8,574 bases of DNA, from positions 1 to 8,574 of the forward strand of contig CAKPGD010000048.1 in NCBI GenBank assembly GCA_934154515.1. Reading direction: 5' to 3'. This document shows, one piece after another, positions 1-7,720 of the stretch. Source of the stretch: an uncultured Clostridia bacterium (GTDB lineage: Bacteria; Bacillota; Clostridia; TANB77; CAG-508). The notes beneath the pieces are model-generated. The model had not been told where the DNA came from, did no database searches, and saw nothing but the letters and a program-made list of their open reading frames with translations. A program made the position numbers and the translations under genes. Position 1 is the first letter of the stretch; the number at the start of each line of letters is the position of its first letter.

Positions 1-373
1 TTAATTCTTCTTTTGTTAGTGTTTTTTCACTTCTGTATTCTCTATTATAATTACTATTATAATTATTATTATAAGTGTCTTCATTTTCTAAATTTTTTGT
101 ACTATTTTGACTATTTATTGCTTGCTCTTGTATTTTTCTTATTTTTTCTTGTTCTATTTGTTCTAGTTTTATATCATATTGCTTTCTTTTTTCATCATCA
201 GATAGAATTTCATATGCTTCATTTATTTGTTTCATCTTTTCTTCTGCTTTTTTTATTTCTTCTCCTTGCTGTAAATCTGGATGATATTTTTTTGCTAGAA
301 CTTTATATGCTTTTTCTATTATTTCTTTTGAAGCATTTTTGCTTACTTCTAATATTTCGTAATAATTATTCAT
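1..373 (-). CDS. J-domain (DnaJ-like) co-chaperone, C-terminus cut by window edge
   Basis: The first 124 codons are present; the frame is still open at base 1. Residues 1-70 form a complete J domain: it opens MNNYYEILEV, carries the HPD tripeptide at residues 31-33 (KKYHPD), which in this family stimulates Hsp70/DnaK ATPase activity, and ends in NEAYEILSDDEKRKQYD. After it come a charged, Gln/Glu-rich probable helix (about 68-90) and an Asn/Tyr-rich low-complexity stretch (about 100-112). No Gly/Phe region or zinc-finger cysteines are visible, so this looks like a specialised J-protein rather than canonical DnaJ, but the missing C-terminus could change that. The ATG at 371-373 is preceded by a good ribosome site (AGAGAGG, roughly 378-385). 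The gene is transcribed away from the DUF4364 gene. Partner and client are unknown. Confidence 0.9.
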   Translation of the reverse strand, partial: MNNYYEILEVSKNASKEIIEKAYKVLAKKYHPDLQQGEEIKKAEEKMKQINEAYEILSDDEKRKQYDIKLEQIEQEKIRKIQEQAINSQNSTKNLENEDTYNNNYNSNYNREYRSEKTLTKEEL

Positions 374-400
374 ATATTTCCTCTCTCATTTTCTTTATAC

Positions 401-409
401 ATTATAACA
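401..409 (-). promoter_or_regulatory. Extended -10 promoter for the J-domain gene
   Basis: Read on the minus strand this is TGTTATAAT, a perfect TATAAT preceded by TGn. No convincing -35 is seen 16-18 bp upstream, which is tolerable for an extended -10 sigma-A promoter. It lies 27 bp upstream of the start codon at 371-373, leaving a leader of about 20 nt with the ribosome site. Confidence 0.65.
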
Positions 410-447
410 TTAATATTTTAAAAAGCATAGTATTTTTTGAAAAATTG

Positions 448-456
448 TGATATAAT
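448..456 (+). promoter_or_regulatory. Extended -10 promoter for the DUF4364 gene
   Basis: TGATATAAT: a perfect TATAAT at 451-456 with TGn in front. No good -35 is found at the usual spacing. Predicted transcription starts near 463, giving a leader of about 65 nt before the ATG at 529. The leader contains short competing inverted repeats (AGGTTT at 474-479 with AAACCT at 495-500; TAGGT at 481-485 with ACCTA at 497-501), too weak to call a riboswitch. Confidence 0.65.
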
Positions 457-528
457 CGTGCCACAACAAATTAAGGTTTATAGGTAGCCTTTAAAAACCT
501 AAATATATTATACAAGGAATGAACTAAA

Positions 529-1065
529 ATGAAACTTTCATCAGATGAAGATACACTTGCTGAGAATAAGATTTTAATTTTGTATATTTTAAACAAACTT
601 AATAAACCTATTTCTAATGATTCTCTTTTAAATCTTGTTCTTGCTGTTACTGATATGAATTACTTTTATTTTCAACAGTTTTTACTAGATTTATTAGAAA
701 AAAATTATATTGTAAGTTATCCAAAGGAACATTATACTTTGTATGAAATTACTGATTTTGGTAAGGAAACTTTAGCTCTTACTCAAGATATTGTTCCTGG
801 CATTATAAAGCTTAGAATTGATGCTAATTTTAAAGATGAATTAGACAATTTTGAAAACGATCACTCTATTGTTGCTGAATATAATTTGCAAAGCGAAGAA
901 CATTACATTGTTACTTGTAAAATTATTGACCATAACGATACTCTTTTTGAGGTTAAAACTTTTGCTGGTTCTAAAGAAAAGGCAAAAGAAATTGTTGATA
1001 ATTGGAATGAGAATGCCAATTCTATGTATCCAGAAATTTTAAATATATTAACTAAAAAGAACTAA
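529..1065 (+). CDS. DUF4364 family protein, probable winged-helix DNA-binding protein
   Basis: A 178-residue protein that I recognise as DUF4364, a family of clostridial genomes with no assigned function. Residues 10-85 read as a winged-helix domain: a helix AENKILILYILNKL (11-24), a second helical pair (about 31-58), then a wing YTLYEITDFGKETL (69-82), as in PadR/MarR-type regulators. The C-terminal half (about 90-178) is acidic, mixed alpha/beta, with no recognised catalytic motif. The ATG at 529 is preceded by AAGGA (514-518) at 10-nt spacing. The gene stands alone on the plus strand with its own promoter (448-456) and terminator (1054-1092). DNA binding is inferred from the domain; a target cannot be named. 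Confidence 0.85.
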   Translation: MKLSSDEDTLAENKILILYILNKLNKPISNDSLLNLVLAVTDMNYFYFQQFLLDLLEKNYIVSYPKEHYTLYEITDFGKETLALTQDIVPGIIKLRIDANFKDELDNFENDHSIVAEYNLQSEEHYIVTCKIIDHNDTLFEVKTFAGSKEKAKEIVDNWNENANSMYPEILNILTKKN

Positions 1066-1092
1066 TTTGTTATTTACAAATTAGCTCTTTTT
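1054..1092. terminator. Bidirectional terminator shared by convergent genes
   Basis: A 17-nt left arm (1054-1070) and 17-nt right arm (1076-1092) pair with a single mismatch (A1061 against C1085) around the 5-nt loop TATTT. On the plus strand the stem runs into TTTTTGTTTT (1088-1097); on the minus strand it runs into five Ts (complement of 1054-1058). The DUF4364 stop codon (1063-1065) is in the left arm, and the last codons of the uracil glycosylase gene are in the right arm. Confidence 0.9.
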
Positions 1093-1630
1093 GTTTTACT
1101 ACTTGTTTTATGTCATTCCAAAATTCTATTTTTTTATTTTCGTCTCTAAGTAATGCTGCTGGATGCCATGTAGGCATATATAATATTCCTTTCTTTTCTA
1201 TCCATTTTCCTCTTGCTGCTGTTATTCCATATTCTTTTCCTAATATATTTTTTAATGCTGTGCTTCCTAATAACACTATTATTTTAGGCTTTACAAGTAT
1301 TACTTGGTTTCTTAAATAATTTAAACAAGCTGTTGCTTCATCTTCTTCTGGAACTCTATTTAATGGTGGTCTACATTTTACAATGTTTGCAATATATACT
1401 TCTTCTCTATTTATTCCTAGCCCTTTAAATGCTTCGTTCATTAATTTTCCTGCCTTACCTACAAATGGTTCTCCTTGTGCATCTTCGTCTGCACCTGGTC
1501 CTTCTCCTATAAACATTAGGTCTGCTTGTTTGTTTCCTGTTCCAAATACTATGTTTGTTCTATTTTCACATAATTTACATCTTTTACAATCTTTAATACT
1601 ATTTTCTAGTTCTTCCCAATTATCGTACAT
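1070..1630 (-). CDS. Family 4 (Fe-S) uracil-DNA glycosylase
   Basis: A 186-residue enzyme that excises uracil from DNA to start base-excision repair. The family 4 signatures are all visible: motif 1 GEGPGADEDAQGEPFVG (42-58), ANIVKCRPP (81-89) and the motif WHPAALLR (155-162) with H156. Four cysteines match the 4Fe-4S ligands of thermophile enzymes of this family: C15 and C18 (CxxC), C86 and C102. C21 is an additional cysteine. Length is typical of a minimal family member. The ATG at 1628-1630 follows GAGG at about 7-nt spacing. It is the last gene of the minus-strand cluster, 24 bp after the S66 peptidase gene, and ends in the shared terminator at 1054-1092. Confidence 0.95.
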   Translation of the reverse strand: MYDNWEELENSIKDCKRCKLCENRTNIVFGTGNKQADLMFIGEGPGADEDAQGEPFVGKAGKLMNEAFKGLGINREEVYIANIVKCRPPLNRVPEEDEATACLNYLRNQVILVKPKIIVLLGSTALKNILGKEYGITAARGKWIEKKGILYMPTWHPAALLRDENKKIEFWNDIKQVVKQKELICK

Positions 1631-1654
1631 TTTTTACCTCTACTCTTTTATTTG

Positions 1655-2662
1655 TTATTTAAAATATGTTTCTACTTTTCCTTTTTTATTTTCTGATGTT
1701 ACTTTTATTATTGCTCCATTTACCATTGCAATTTGTGGTGCTACGTGTCCTATGTCTGCTCCACATATTACAGGAATGTTTAAATCTTTTGTAGCTTCTT
1801 TTACTGCTTCTTCAAATGTTATTTCATAATCTTCTCTGCAAAATAGTGGTCTTCCAAAAATTATTCCTTTTGTATTTTCAAAGTATCCTGCACTTTTCAT
1901 TTGCCATATTTTTCTCTGTACTTGCGCTGTTGACATTTCACAGCATTCTAAGAACCATATTATTCCGTCTTTTTTATATTTACCTATATACTCTTTTACT
2001 TTATCGTATTTTGTTCCAATTAATTCTTCTACTATATCAAAACATCCGCCTATGCTTCTTCCTGTTATTTCTATCTTTTTTTCACCTTTTATGTTTTTCC
2101 ACTCAACATTTTCTGTTAAATTGTACCCTAGTTGTCCATCTTCTTTTTTTGTTTTTTCGTATTTTTCGAAGGAATTTTGTACTATTTCTTCTCCGGATGC
2201 TATTTTTAATGCATCTACTAAATTTCTATATAATGGCTTCATTGCATATTTCTTTATTCCATCACAATATATACTTGGTACTTCTAATATTGTATTAAAT
2301 AGAAATCCTAGATTTGTATTGTCTGAATATCCTTGTATCCATTTTGGAGGTAGCTTTTTTAGTTTTTCAAAATCTAACTCATCTAGCATTTCGTATTCGA
2401 AGTCTCCACCTGCTGCAAATATAATTAATTTTATGTCTTTATTTTCCATAAGACTCATAAATTCTTTTGCTCTTTGCTTTGCTGAAGTACTTTTCCCTTT
2501 ATTGTTTTTTCTTACACTTTCTGTTTCTATTACTTTATAACCTAATTCTTCTAAGTTTTTTATTGCTAAGTCTAATATTTTTAAGTCTTCTTCCTCAATT
2601 CCTGCTGATGGTGCACAAATTCCTATTGTGTCTCCTTTTTTTAGTTTTTCTGGGTATCTCAT
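1655..2662 (-). CDS. S66 family peptidase (LD-carboxypeptidase / MccF-like)
   Basis: A 335-residue serine peptidase of family S66. The N-terminus shows KKGDTIGICAPSAG (8-21). The nucleophile is probably S113 in GYSDNTNL (111-118), the Glu of the triad probably E239 in FLECCE (237-242; E242 is the alternative), and the His H306 in GADIGHVAPQ (301-310). LdcA enzymes of this family trim the terminal D-Ala from muropeptides in the cytoplasm; MccF relatives cleave microcin C-type nucleotide peptides. The length (335) and the inserted region around 180-235 are nearer the longer MccF-like branch, so the substrate is undecided. A near-perfect ribosome site, AGGAGGT, precedes the ATG at 2660-2662. No signal peptide is seen. 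It sits between pgeF (23 bp upstream) and the uracil glycosylase, and the pgeF neighbour favours a cell-wall role. Confidence 0.9.
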   Translation of the reverse strand: MRYPEKLKKGDTIGICAPSAGIEEEDLKILDLAIKNLEELGYKVIETESVRKNNKGKSTSAKQRAKEFMSLMENKDIKLIIFAAGGDFEYEMLDELDFEKLKKLPPKWIQGYSDNTNLGFLFNTILEVPSIYCDGIKKYAMKPLYRNLVDALKIASGEEIVQNSFEKYEKTKKEDGQLGYNLTENVEWKNIKGEKKIEITGRSIGGCFDIVEELIGTKYDKVKEYIGKYKKDGIIWFLECCEMSTAQVQRKIWQMKSAGYFENTKGIIFGRPLFCREDYEITFEEAVKEATKDLNIPVICGADIGHVAPQIAMVNGAIIKVTSENKKGKVETYFK

Positions 2663-2685
2663 TAGCTTACCTCCTTTTCTATATT

Positions 2686-3465
2686 TTAAATTAGCCCAAT
2701 AATTGCTGTATTTCTTCCTGAATTTTCTTTATCTGCTCTGTATGAATGCAATACATTTGAATTACATACTGTACATATATTACTTTCGATTATGTTTTGG
2801 CTTTTTAAGCCTAATTCTTCTAGCATTGTTCTGTTTATTAAATTAGTGTCTATAAAATATTTTTGTTTTCCTTCTTTTATTTTTCCTTTTATAATTATCT
2901 GGCTATTTATATTCATATAACTAAAAGTATTTTCAAAAATATTTTTTACATCTTCATCTACTTCAAAATGACATTTTCCTATTGCAGGTCCTATACACGC
3001 TATAATATCTTTTGAATTACATTTATATTCTTCTATCATCTTTTTTACACCAACTTGTGCTATTTTTTGAACTGTTCCTTTCCATCCCGAATGAATATTT
3101 CCTATTGCATTTTTTACTGGATCGTATAAATATATTGGTGTACAGTCTGCAAATCTAAGTGATAGTGATATATCTTTTTTGTCTGTTATTAGTCCATCTA
3201 TATTTGTGTGTATTGTTTCTACATCTTCCACTTTTTCTACTAAATTGCTATGTATTTGATGTTGTATTCTAACTAGTTTGTTATAGTCTAATCCTAAACT
3301 TTTATATAACTCTTTATAATTTTTTCCATCGTCTTCTTTGTAGTTTGAGCATTTAGTTGTATAACAATGCTTTATTTTGTCTTTGTATTCTAATAACTTT
3401 CTAAACTGTAAATATTCTACATTTTCTTCTTTTATATGTATAATATTTTCATTTGATAAATCCAC
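2686..3465 (-). CDS. pgeF: YfiH/PgeF laccase-domain peptidoglycan editing factor
   Basis: A 259-residue member of the YfiH (DUF152, 'polyphenol oxidase') family. The family metal-site residues are present: H72 in QHQIHS (69-73 region), C108 in FADCTPI and H125 in HSGWKGT (125-131), plus the C-terminal HSYRADKENSGRNTAIIGL (240-258). E. coli YfiH/PgeF keeps wrong amino acids out of the peptidoglycan stem, and other members act on purine nucleosides (phosphorylase or deaminase activity), so the exact activity here is inferred. The start is GTG (3463-3465), chosen because GGGAGG lies about 8 nt upstream. Its G is the last base of the addB stop codon (TAGTG), a 1-nt overlap suggesting translational coupling. 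It is followed by an S66 peptidase gene, another possible muropeptide enzyme. Confidence 0.9.
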   Translation of the reverse strand: MDLSNENIIHIKEENVEYLQFRKLLEYKDKIKHCYTTKCSNYKEDDGKNYKELYKSLGLDYNKLVRIQHQIHSNLVEKVEDVETIHTNIDGLITDKKDISLSLRFADCTPIYLYDPVKNAIGNIHSGWKGTVQKIAQVGVKKMIEEYKCNSKDIIACIGPAIGKCHFEVDEDVKNIFENTFSYMNINSQIIIKGKIKEGKQKYFIDTNLINRTMLEELGLKSQNIIESNICTVCNSNVLHSYRADKENSGRNTAIIGLI

Positions 3466-6400
3466 TATTTATCCTCCCTTATTCTTTTTAGTATTTCTTC
3501 CTTTTCCATTCTTGCTATATAGTTATAATTGTTTCCATTTTTACCTGCTTTAAACTGGCATATTGGCTTATATTCACAATATTCACACGGTGTTTTTTTG
3601 TTTTTAGTATTATAGTATGGCTCTAATGAAATATCTCCACTTAATATCTCATTTGAAATTTGTTTTATTATTTTTATAGTATGTTTTTGTAAATCTTCAA
3701 ATTGTTCTTTTGTTACAGTATTTGATTTTCTGCTTAAATTTCCTTCTTTATCAATATATGCTGGAATTATGTCTGACTGTCCATTTTTTAATTTTTTATC
3801 CATCATTTTTACTACTTTTACATCCGCTAAAATTAATCCGTTCATTTTAAACTTCTTTTTTAGTTCTTCTTCTATTTGTTCGTCACTCATATATTTATCT
3901 GATTTAATAATAGGATCTATTAAGCTGAAATATAACACTCCTGCTGGCATCATTTCTTCTATTTTACAAGTTGCATCCAAATATGTTAATAATTGAAGTT
4001 GCAACCCAGCTACTACTTCATTTAAATCTATATTTTTTACTGAAGATTTATAATCTATAATTCTTATGTATTTTCCTTCTTCTGTTTTAGCTAAATCAAC
4101 TCTATCTATTTTTCCTGTAATTTCAACCTTTTTGCCGTCTTCTAATTGTATTGTTATTGGTTCATATTTTTTTCCTTTTTTGAATTCTAATTCATTGCCA
4201 AATACTTCAAAATCACTATCTTTTAAGCTTTCTATTATATATTTCATAGATTTTAAAATTACTCTTTTTAATCTTCTTGTAAGATTTTTATATTTATCTG
4301 TGCTTGTAAATATGTAATTTTTAGGAAGAGTAATTTTTTCGTCTACTATGCTATTTATTATTTTTTCTGTTTCTTCTTCTGATATATTCTTTATGCTTAT
4401 ATTTTTTTCTCTTACTGTTGTAAAAAATGTATCTATTACATCATGCATAAAGTTTCCTGTGTCTACCATTTGAACCTCAAATGAAGCTTTATCTTGAACT
4501 TTTAGTCCATATCTTAAATAATATGAAAATGGGCATTTTCTGTATTGCTCTAATCTTGATACTGTTGTATTTAACGTATTTCTATAAAGTTTTTCTATGT
4601 TTTCTTGTGATATTCTCTCTGGTTTGTTTGTATAATTTAATGCTTTTATTGCTGCAGATAATTTATATTTCCACTCTTCTTTGCTATTAAAATAGTTATA
4701 TAATTCAAACCATATTTTGTCTATTTCTTCCCCGTCTCTCCACAAGCTTAATTTAGAAATTAGTAATTCAAATGCTTCTTGTTCCATAACTATTTCTTCG
4801 TTTTGTTGTATTAAATCACTTTTTTCTATTATTCTTGGATACATTTTCTTTATCTTGCTTACTAATATTGATGGTCTTAAAGAACTTCCGTCTAATGATG
4901 ATGATGCATATGATAAATATAATTTTTCTTCTGCTGTTGTAAATGCTTTATATATTGAAAAGTTATCTTCGTAAAGCATTTCTAAGCTTCCTTTTGCAAG
5001 CTCTATGCCTTTTTCTTTTAGATTTTTTCTATCTTTATCTCCTAAAAATCCTTCATTTTTATTTATTGTAGGAAATACTCCATCATTCATTCCAAGTATG
5101 AATATTGCTTTTACTTTATGAGTTCTACTTCTTTCAATATCTCCTACTATTACTTGGTCTTGTGTTTGTGGTATTCTTCCAAGTCCACTTGAATTTAACC
5201 CCATTCTTATTAGATTCATATATTTTTCAAACCCTATTTTCTCTTCTCCAAATATACTTACAAGTTCATCTAATACTTCTATCATTATATTCCAAGCAAG
5301 TTCTTGTTCTTTTGCTATTTCTATATATCCTTCTTCTTCTAATTTTTCTTTTTTGTCTATAAGTACTTTATCAATTTTATTTTCTATTAAAAATTGGTAT
5401 AATCTTTTTGTTATTTCTGCTACTGTTTTATTTTGGTTTATTGTTTCTTTTAGTTCTATTAGTGGCTCTACTATTTGTTTTCTTAGTTCTTGTATTCTTT
5501 CTAGTTGTTCTTTATTTTTCTCTGTCTTTTCTTCAAAATTCCATTCTCCTATATACCATTTTGAGCCTTTAATTCCCCATTTTTTTGTATATGCTTCTAA
5601 CATGTATATTTCATCATTGTCTATTCCTAAAAAACCTGTTTTTATATAGTTTATAATAGAATCATATGACCAGCTTTTTGCATAAATGTCTAATATACTC
5701 ATTATATATTTCATAAATATATTTTGACTAAGCTCTTTTTTTTCGTCTATAAATACAGGTATTTCATAATTACTAAATATTGCTTTTATTAGACTGCTAT
5801 ATGTCTCTAAGTTTTTAGTTATTATTGAAATATCTTTGTATCTGTAATTTTCTTCTTTTACTAGTTTTATAATTTTTTTTGCTACATTTTCTATTTCTGA
5901 GTATGCATTTGCTGCTAAAAATAATTTTATATTTTCTACTTTTTCTTCATATTTTTCATATGGTATTTTGTATAAGTTTTTTTCTAAATGCTTTAGTTCT
6001 TTCGCTTTAAATCTATATGTTTCTTCCAAAAATATTGTCTTTTCACATTCTATTTCATTTTTTCTTGCTAAATATAAAAGCTTATCTGCAGTTTGTTTAT
6101 TTGAGAAAAACATATCTACATCTGGATTTGTTCCTAAGTCTAAATTATCTGTTGTTACAGTAACAGTAACTTCTTTTGCAACCTTTAATAACTTTTCTAT
6201 AAGGGTATATTCTTGCTTTGTATATCCTGTAAATTCATCTATGTATATAATACAATTATTAAACATATTAGTTTTTTCTAAATTTTCTGCTAAGTTAGTT
6301 AATATATCATTTTCATCTATATATCTATCTTTTATTTTCTGTTCAAACTTTTCATACACAAAACTTAAGTCTTTTAATTTTTCTTTTAAATATTTATCTT

Positions 6401-6824
6401 CTTCGTTTTCCGTTACTTCTTTTAAATTTTCTAAAGTAACATTATGCTTTTTAAACTCTGTTAAAGCCGTATCTAAAAGTTCTACATTTTGTTCATTTTT
6501 TCCAAGGAATTTCAAATTGTTTTTATTATCCTGCAAAATGCTATATATAAGCATTGCTTTTCCACTTTTTGTTAGATTTGTGTTAATAGATTTTCCTACT
6601 TCATTTTCTACTCTGTATGCCATACGCTTAAATGTTAAAACTTCTGCATTAAGAATAGCACCATTTGGTGCTTTATCTATCAATTTTTTCTCTACTGAGT
6701 ACGAAAATTGCTCTGGTGTTATTATATATGTTTTGTTCTTATAATTTAAGTTATTTATTGTTTCATTAAGTATAAGCTCGCTCTTTCCTGTTCCGCTTCT
6801 ACCACATATTAATCTTAAACTCAA
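3465..6824 (-). CDS. addB: AddB, helicase-nuclease subunit B of AddAB
   Basis: A 1119-residue AddB, the partner of AddA in the enzyme that resects double-strand breaks to a Chi site and loads RecA. An N-terminal Walker A GRSGTGKSE (8-16) opens a UvrD-like helicase region, with GDIERSRTHKVKAIFILG (561-578) and GVFP (582-585) typical of the family. The C-terminal RecB-type nuclease looks intact: H794, D907 in GKIDRVD, D924 and K926 in IIDYKSS, and glutamines near 941-944. C764, C1080, C1083 and C1089 match the four Fe-S ligands of Bacillus AddB in spacing. Start is TTG (6822-6824), picked because AAAAGGAG lies 7 nt before it and Walker A follows at once. It begins 13 bp after ogg and overlaps pgeF by 1 nt. 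No addA gene is in the window, although the two are usually adjacent. Confidence 0.97.
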   Translation of the reverse strand: MSLRLICGRSGTGKSELILNETINNLNYKNKTYIITPEQFSYSVEKKLIDKAPNGAILNAEVLTFKRMAYRVENEVGKSINTNLTKSGKAMLIYSILQDNKNNLKFLGKNEQNVELLDTALTEFKKHNVTLENLKEVTENEEDKYLKEKLKDLSFVYEKFEQKIKDRYIDENDILTNLAENLEKTNMFNNCIIYIDEFTGYTKQEYTLIEKLLKVAKEVTVTVTTDNLDLGTNPDVDMFFSNKQTADKLLYLARKNEIECEKTIFLEETYRFKAKELKHLEKNLYKIPYEKYEEKVENIKLFLAANAYSEIENVAKKIIKLVKEENYRYKDISIITKNLETYSSLIKAIFSNYEIPVFIDEKKELSQNIFMKYIMSILDIYAKSWSYDSIINYIKTGFLGIDNDEIYMLEAYTKKWGIKGSKWYIGEWNFEEKTEKNKEQLERIQELRKQIVEPLIELKETINQNKTVAEITKRLYQFLIENKIDKVLIDKKEKLEEEGYIEIAKEQELAWNIMIEVLDELVSIFGEEKIGFEKYMNLIRMGLNSSGLGRIPQTQDQVIVGDIERSRTHKVKAIFILGMNDGVFPTINKNEGFLGDKDRKNLKEKGIELAKGSLEMLYEDNFSIYKAFTTAEEKLYLSYASSSLDGSSLRPSILVSKIKKMYPRIIEKSDLIQQNEEIVMEQEAFELLISKLSLWRDGEEIDKIWFELYNYFNSKEEWKYKLSAAIKALNYTNKPERISQENIEKLYRNTLNTTVSRLEQYRKCPFSYYLRYGLKVQDKASFEVQMVDTGNFMHDVIDTFFTTVREKNISIKNISEEETEKIINSIVDEKITLPKNYIFTSTDKYKNLTRRLKRVILKSMKYIIESLKDSDFEVFGNELEFKKGKKYEPITIQLEDGKKVEITGKIDRVDLAKTEEGKYIRIIDYKSSVKNIDLNEVVAGLQLQLLTYLDATCKIEEMMPAGVLYFSLIDPIIKSDKYMSDEQIEEELKKKFKMNGLILADVKVVKMMDKKLKNGQSDIIPAYIDKEGNLSRKSNTVTKEQFEDLQKHTIKIIKQISNEILSGDISLEPYYNTKNKKTPCEYCEYKPICQFKAGKNGNNYNYIARMEKEEILKRIREDK

Positions 6825-6831
6825 TTTAATT

Positions 6832-6839
6832 CTCCTTTT
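6832..6839 (-). promoter_or_regulatory. Ribosome binding site that fixes the TTG start of addB
   Basis: Minus-strand AAAAGGAG, 7 nt before the TTG at 6822-6824 and overlapping the ogg stop codon (6838-6840). No ATG in frame lies between it and the Walker A motif, so the TTG is the best start. The overlap with the stop codon suggests coupling with ogg translation. Confidence 0.75.
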
Positions 6840-7704
6840 ATGCTTCCCTTTTCCAATAAAATAAATACTGTTGTGCTATTCCTGCTAAGTTTCCAAACTT
6901 CTCGTATGCAATTTTTTCTATTTCCTTTTTATTTACTTTTGTTTCATCTGGATTTTTTATATAAAGCTCGTTCATTACTCTTCTTACCCATACATCAATA
7001 GGAAATGCTTCCCACCTTTTTAAAGTTGAAAATAACAATATGCAGTCTGCAACTTTTGGTCCTACTCCAGAAAGTGTAAGTAGCGTTTCTCTTACTTTTG
7101 TAAAATCTTCTTCTTTTTGTAATTCATCTAAATCTACTTTTTTATTAAGTATTGCTTGTGTTGTTTCATATACCCTAACATCTCTAAATCCTAGTCCTAA
7201 TGCTCTTAAGTCCTCCACTGTTGCTTTTGAAAGTTGCTCTACTGTTGGAAATGTGTAATATTCTTTTTCATTAAAAAATATTAAATTTCCGTATTTTTTT
7301 GATATTCTTTCTATTATTCCTTTTATCCTTGGAATATTGTTGTTTGCTGATATTATAAAAGATATTATTGTCTCCCAAAGATCTTGATTTAATATTCTTA
7401 TTCCTTTTCCATACTCAATGCTTTTCTTCATATTGTCATCTATTTTAGAAAGTTTTTCTTTTATTTCTTCATAATTTCTATCTAAGTCAAAATAAAATGT
7501 ACAAACTTCTTTTATATCTTTTTCACATATTCCTTTAAATATGACATCTTTTCCTTGTTTTGATACATTTATTACGTTGTTTCCAAATACACCTGTATAG
7601 CTACCGTCTGGCTGTTCGTTCCATCTAAAACATTGTCCGCAGTCAAATATATCTTTTAGTTCAAATGTATTTGCGTTTTTTAATATCCATTCTTGTTTTT
7701 CCAT
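6838..7704 (-). CDS. ogg: 8-oxoguanine DNA glycosylase / AP lyase (Ogg1-type)
   Basis: A 288-residue enzyme of the Ogg1 branch of the HhH-GPD superfamily, as known from Clostridium acetobutylicum: it removes 8-oxoguanine and nicks the abasic site. Residues 1-70 form the N-terminal beta domain with FDCGQCFRWNE (20-30). SFIISANNNIPRI (115-127) corresponds to the human OGG1 SNNNIARI element that contacts DNA. The helix-hairpin-helix LSGVGPKVADCI (211-222) carries the catalytic lysine K217, and D237 in FPIDVWVRR is the conserved aspartate. The frame is open back to a TTG at 7807-7809, but the ATG at 7702-7704 is chosen because a strong ribosome site (7711-7720) precedes it and the family starts here; the extra 35 codons run through promoter and terminator sequence. 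First gene of the minus-strand cluster. Confidence 0.95.
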   Translation of the reverse strand: MEKQEWILKNANTFELKDIFDCGQCFRWNEQPDGSYTGVFGNNVINVSKQGKDVIFKGICEKDIKEVCTFYFDLDRNYEEIKEKLSKIDDNMKKSIEYGKGIRILNQDLWETIISFIISANNNIPRIKGIIERISKKYGNLIFFNEKEYYTFPTVEQLSKATVEDLRALGLGFRDVRVYETTQAILNKKVDLDELQKEEDFTKVRETLLTLSGVGPKVADCILLFSTLKRWEAFPIDVWVRRVMNELYIKNPDETKVNKKEIEKIAYEKFGNLAGIAQQYLFYWKREA

Positions 7705-7710
7705 TTTTAT

Positions 7711-7720
7711 CACCACCTTT
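7711..7720 (-). promoter_or_regulatory. Ribosome binding site that fixes the ogg start
   Basis: Minus-strand AAAGGTGGTG, 6 nt before the ATG at 7702-7704. It rules out the longer in-frame TTG start at 7807-7809. Most of it also forms the right arm of the inverted repeat at 7713-7754 when read on the minus strand. Confidence 0.75.

Noticed and set aside
437..442. TTGAAA as -35 for the DUF4364 promoter
   Set aside because: It is only 8 bp from the TATAAT at 451-456, too close for sigma-A; the extended -10 explains the promoter better.
471..501. Riboswitch or structured leader before the DUF4364 gene
   Set aside because: Only short 5-6 bp inverted repeats that exclude each other, with no T tract or known aptamer core.
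1655..2662. Specific call as microcin C immunity protein MccF
   Set aside because: The S66 fold and triad are clear, but no microcin genes are nearby and the pgeF neighbour suggests cell-wall work; the substrate cannot be decided from sequence.
5968..6744. Long plus-strand reading frame (258 codons) opposite addB, and similar frames at 2052-2540, 1383-1829 and 13-450
   Set aside because: They lie antisense to clear genes, are Phe/Ser/Leu-rich as expected for the complement of AT-rich coding DNA, and show no domain or proper ribosome site.
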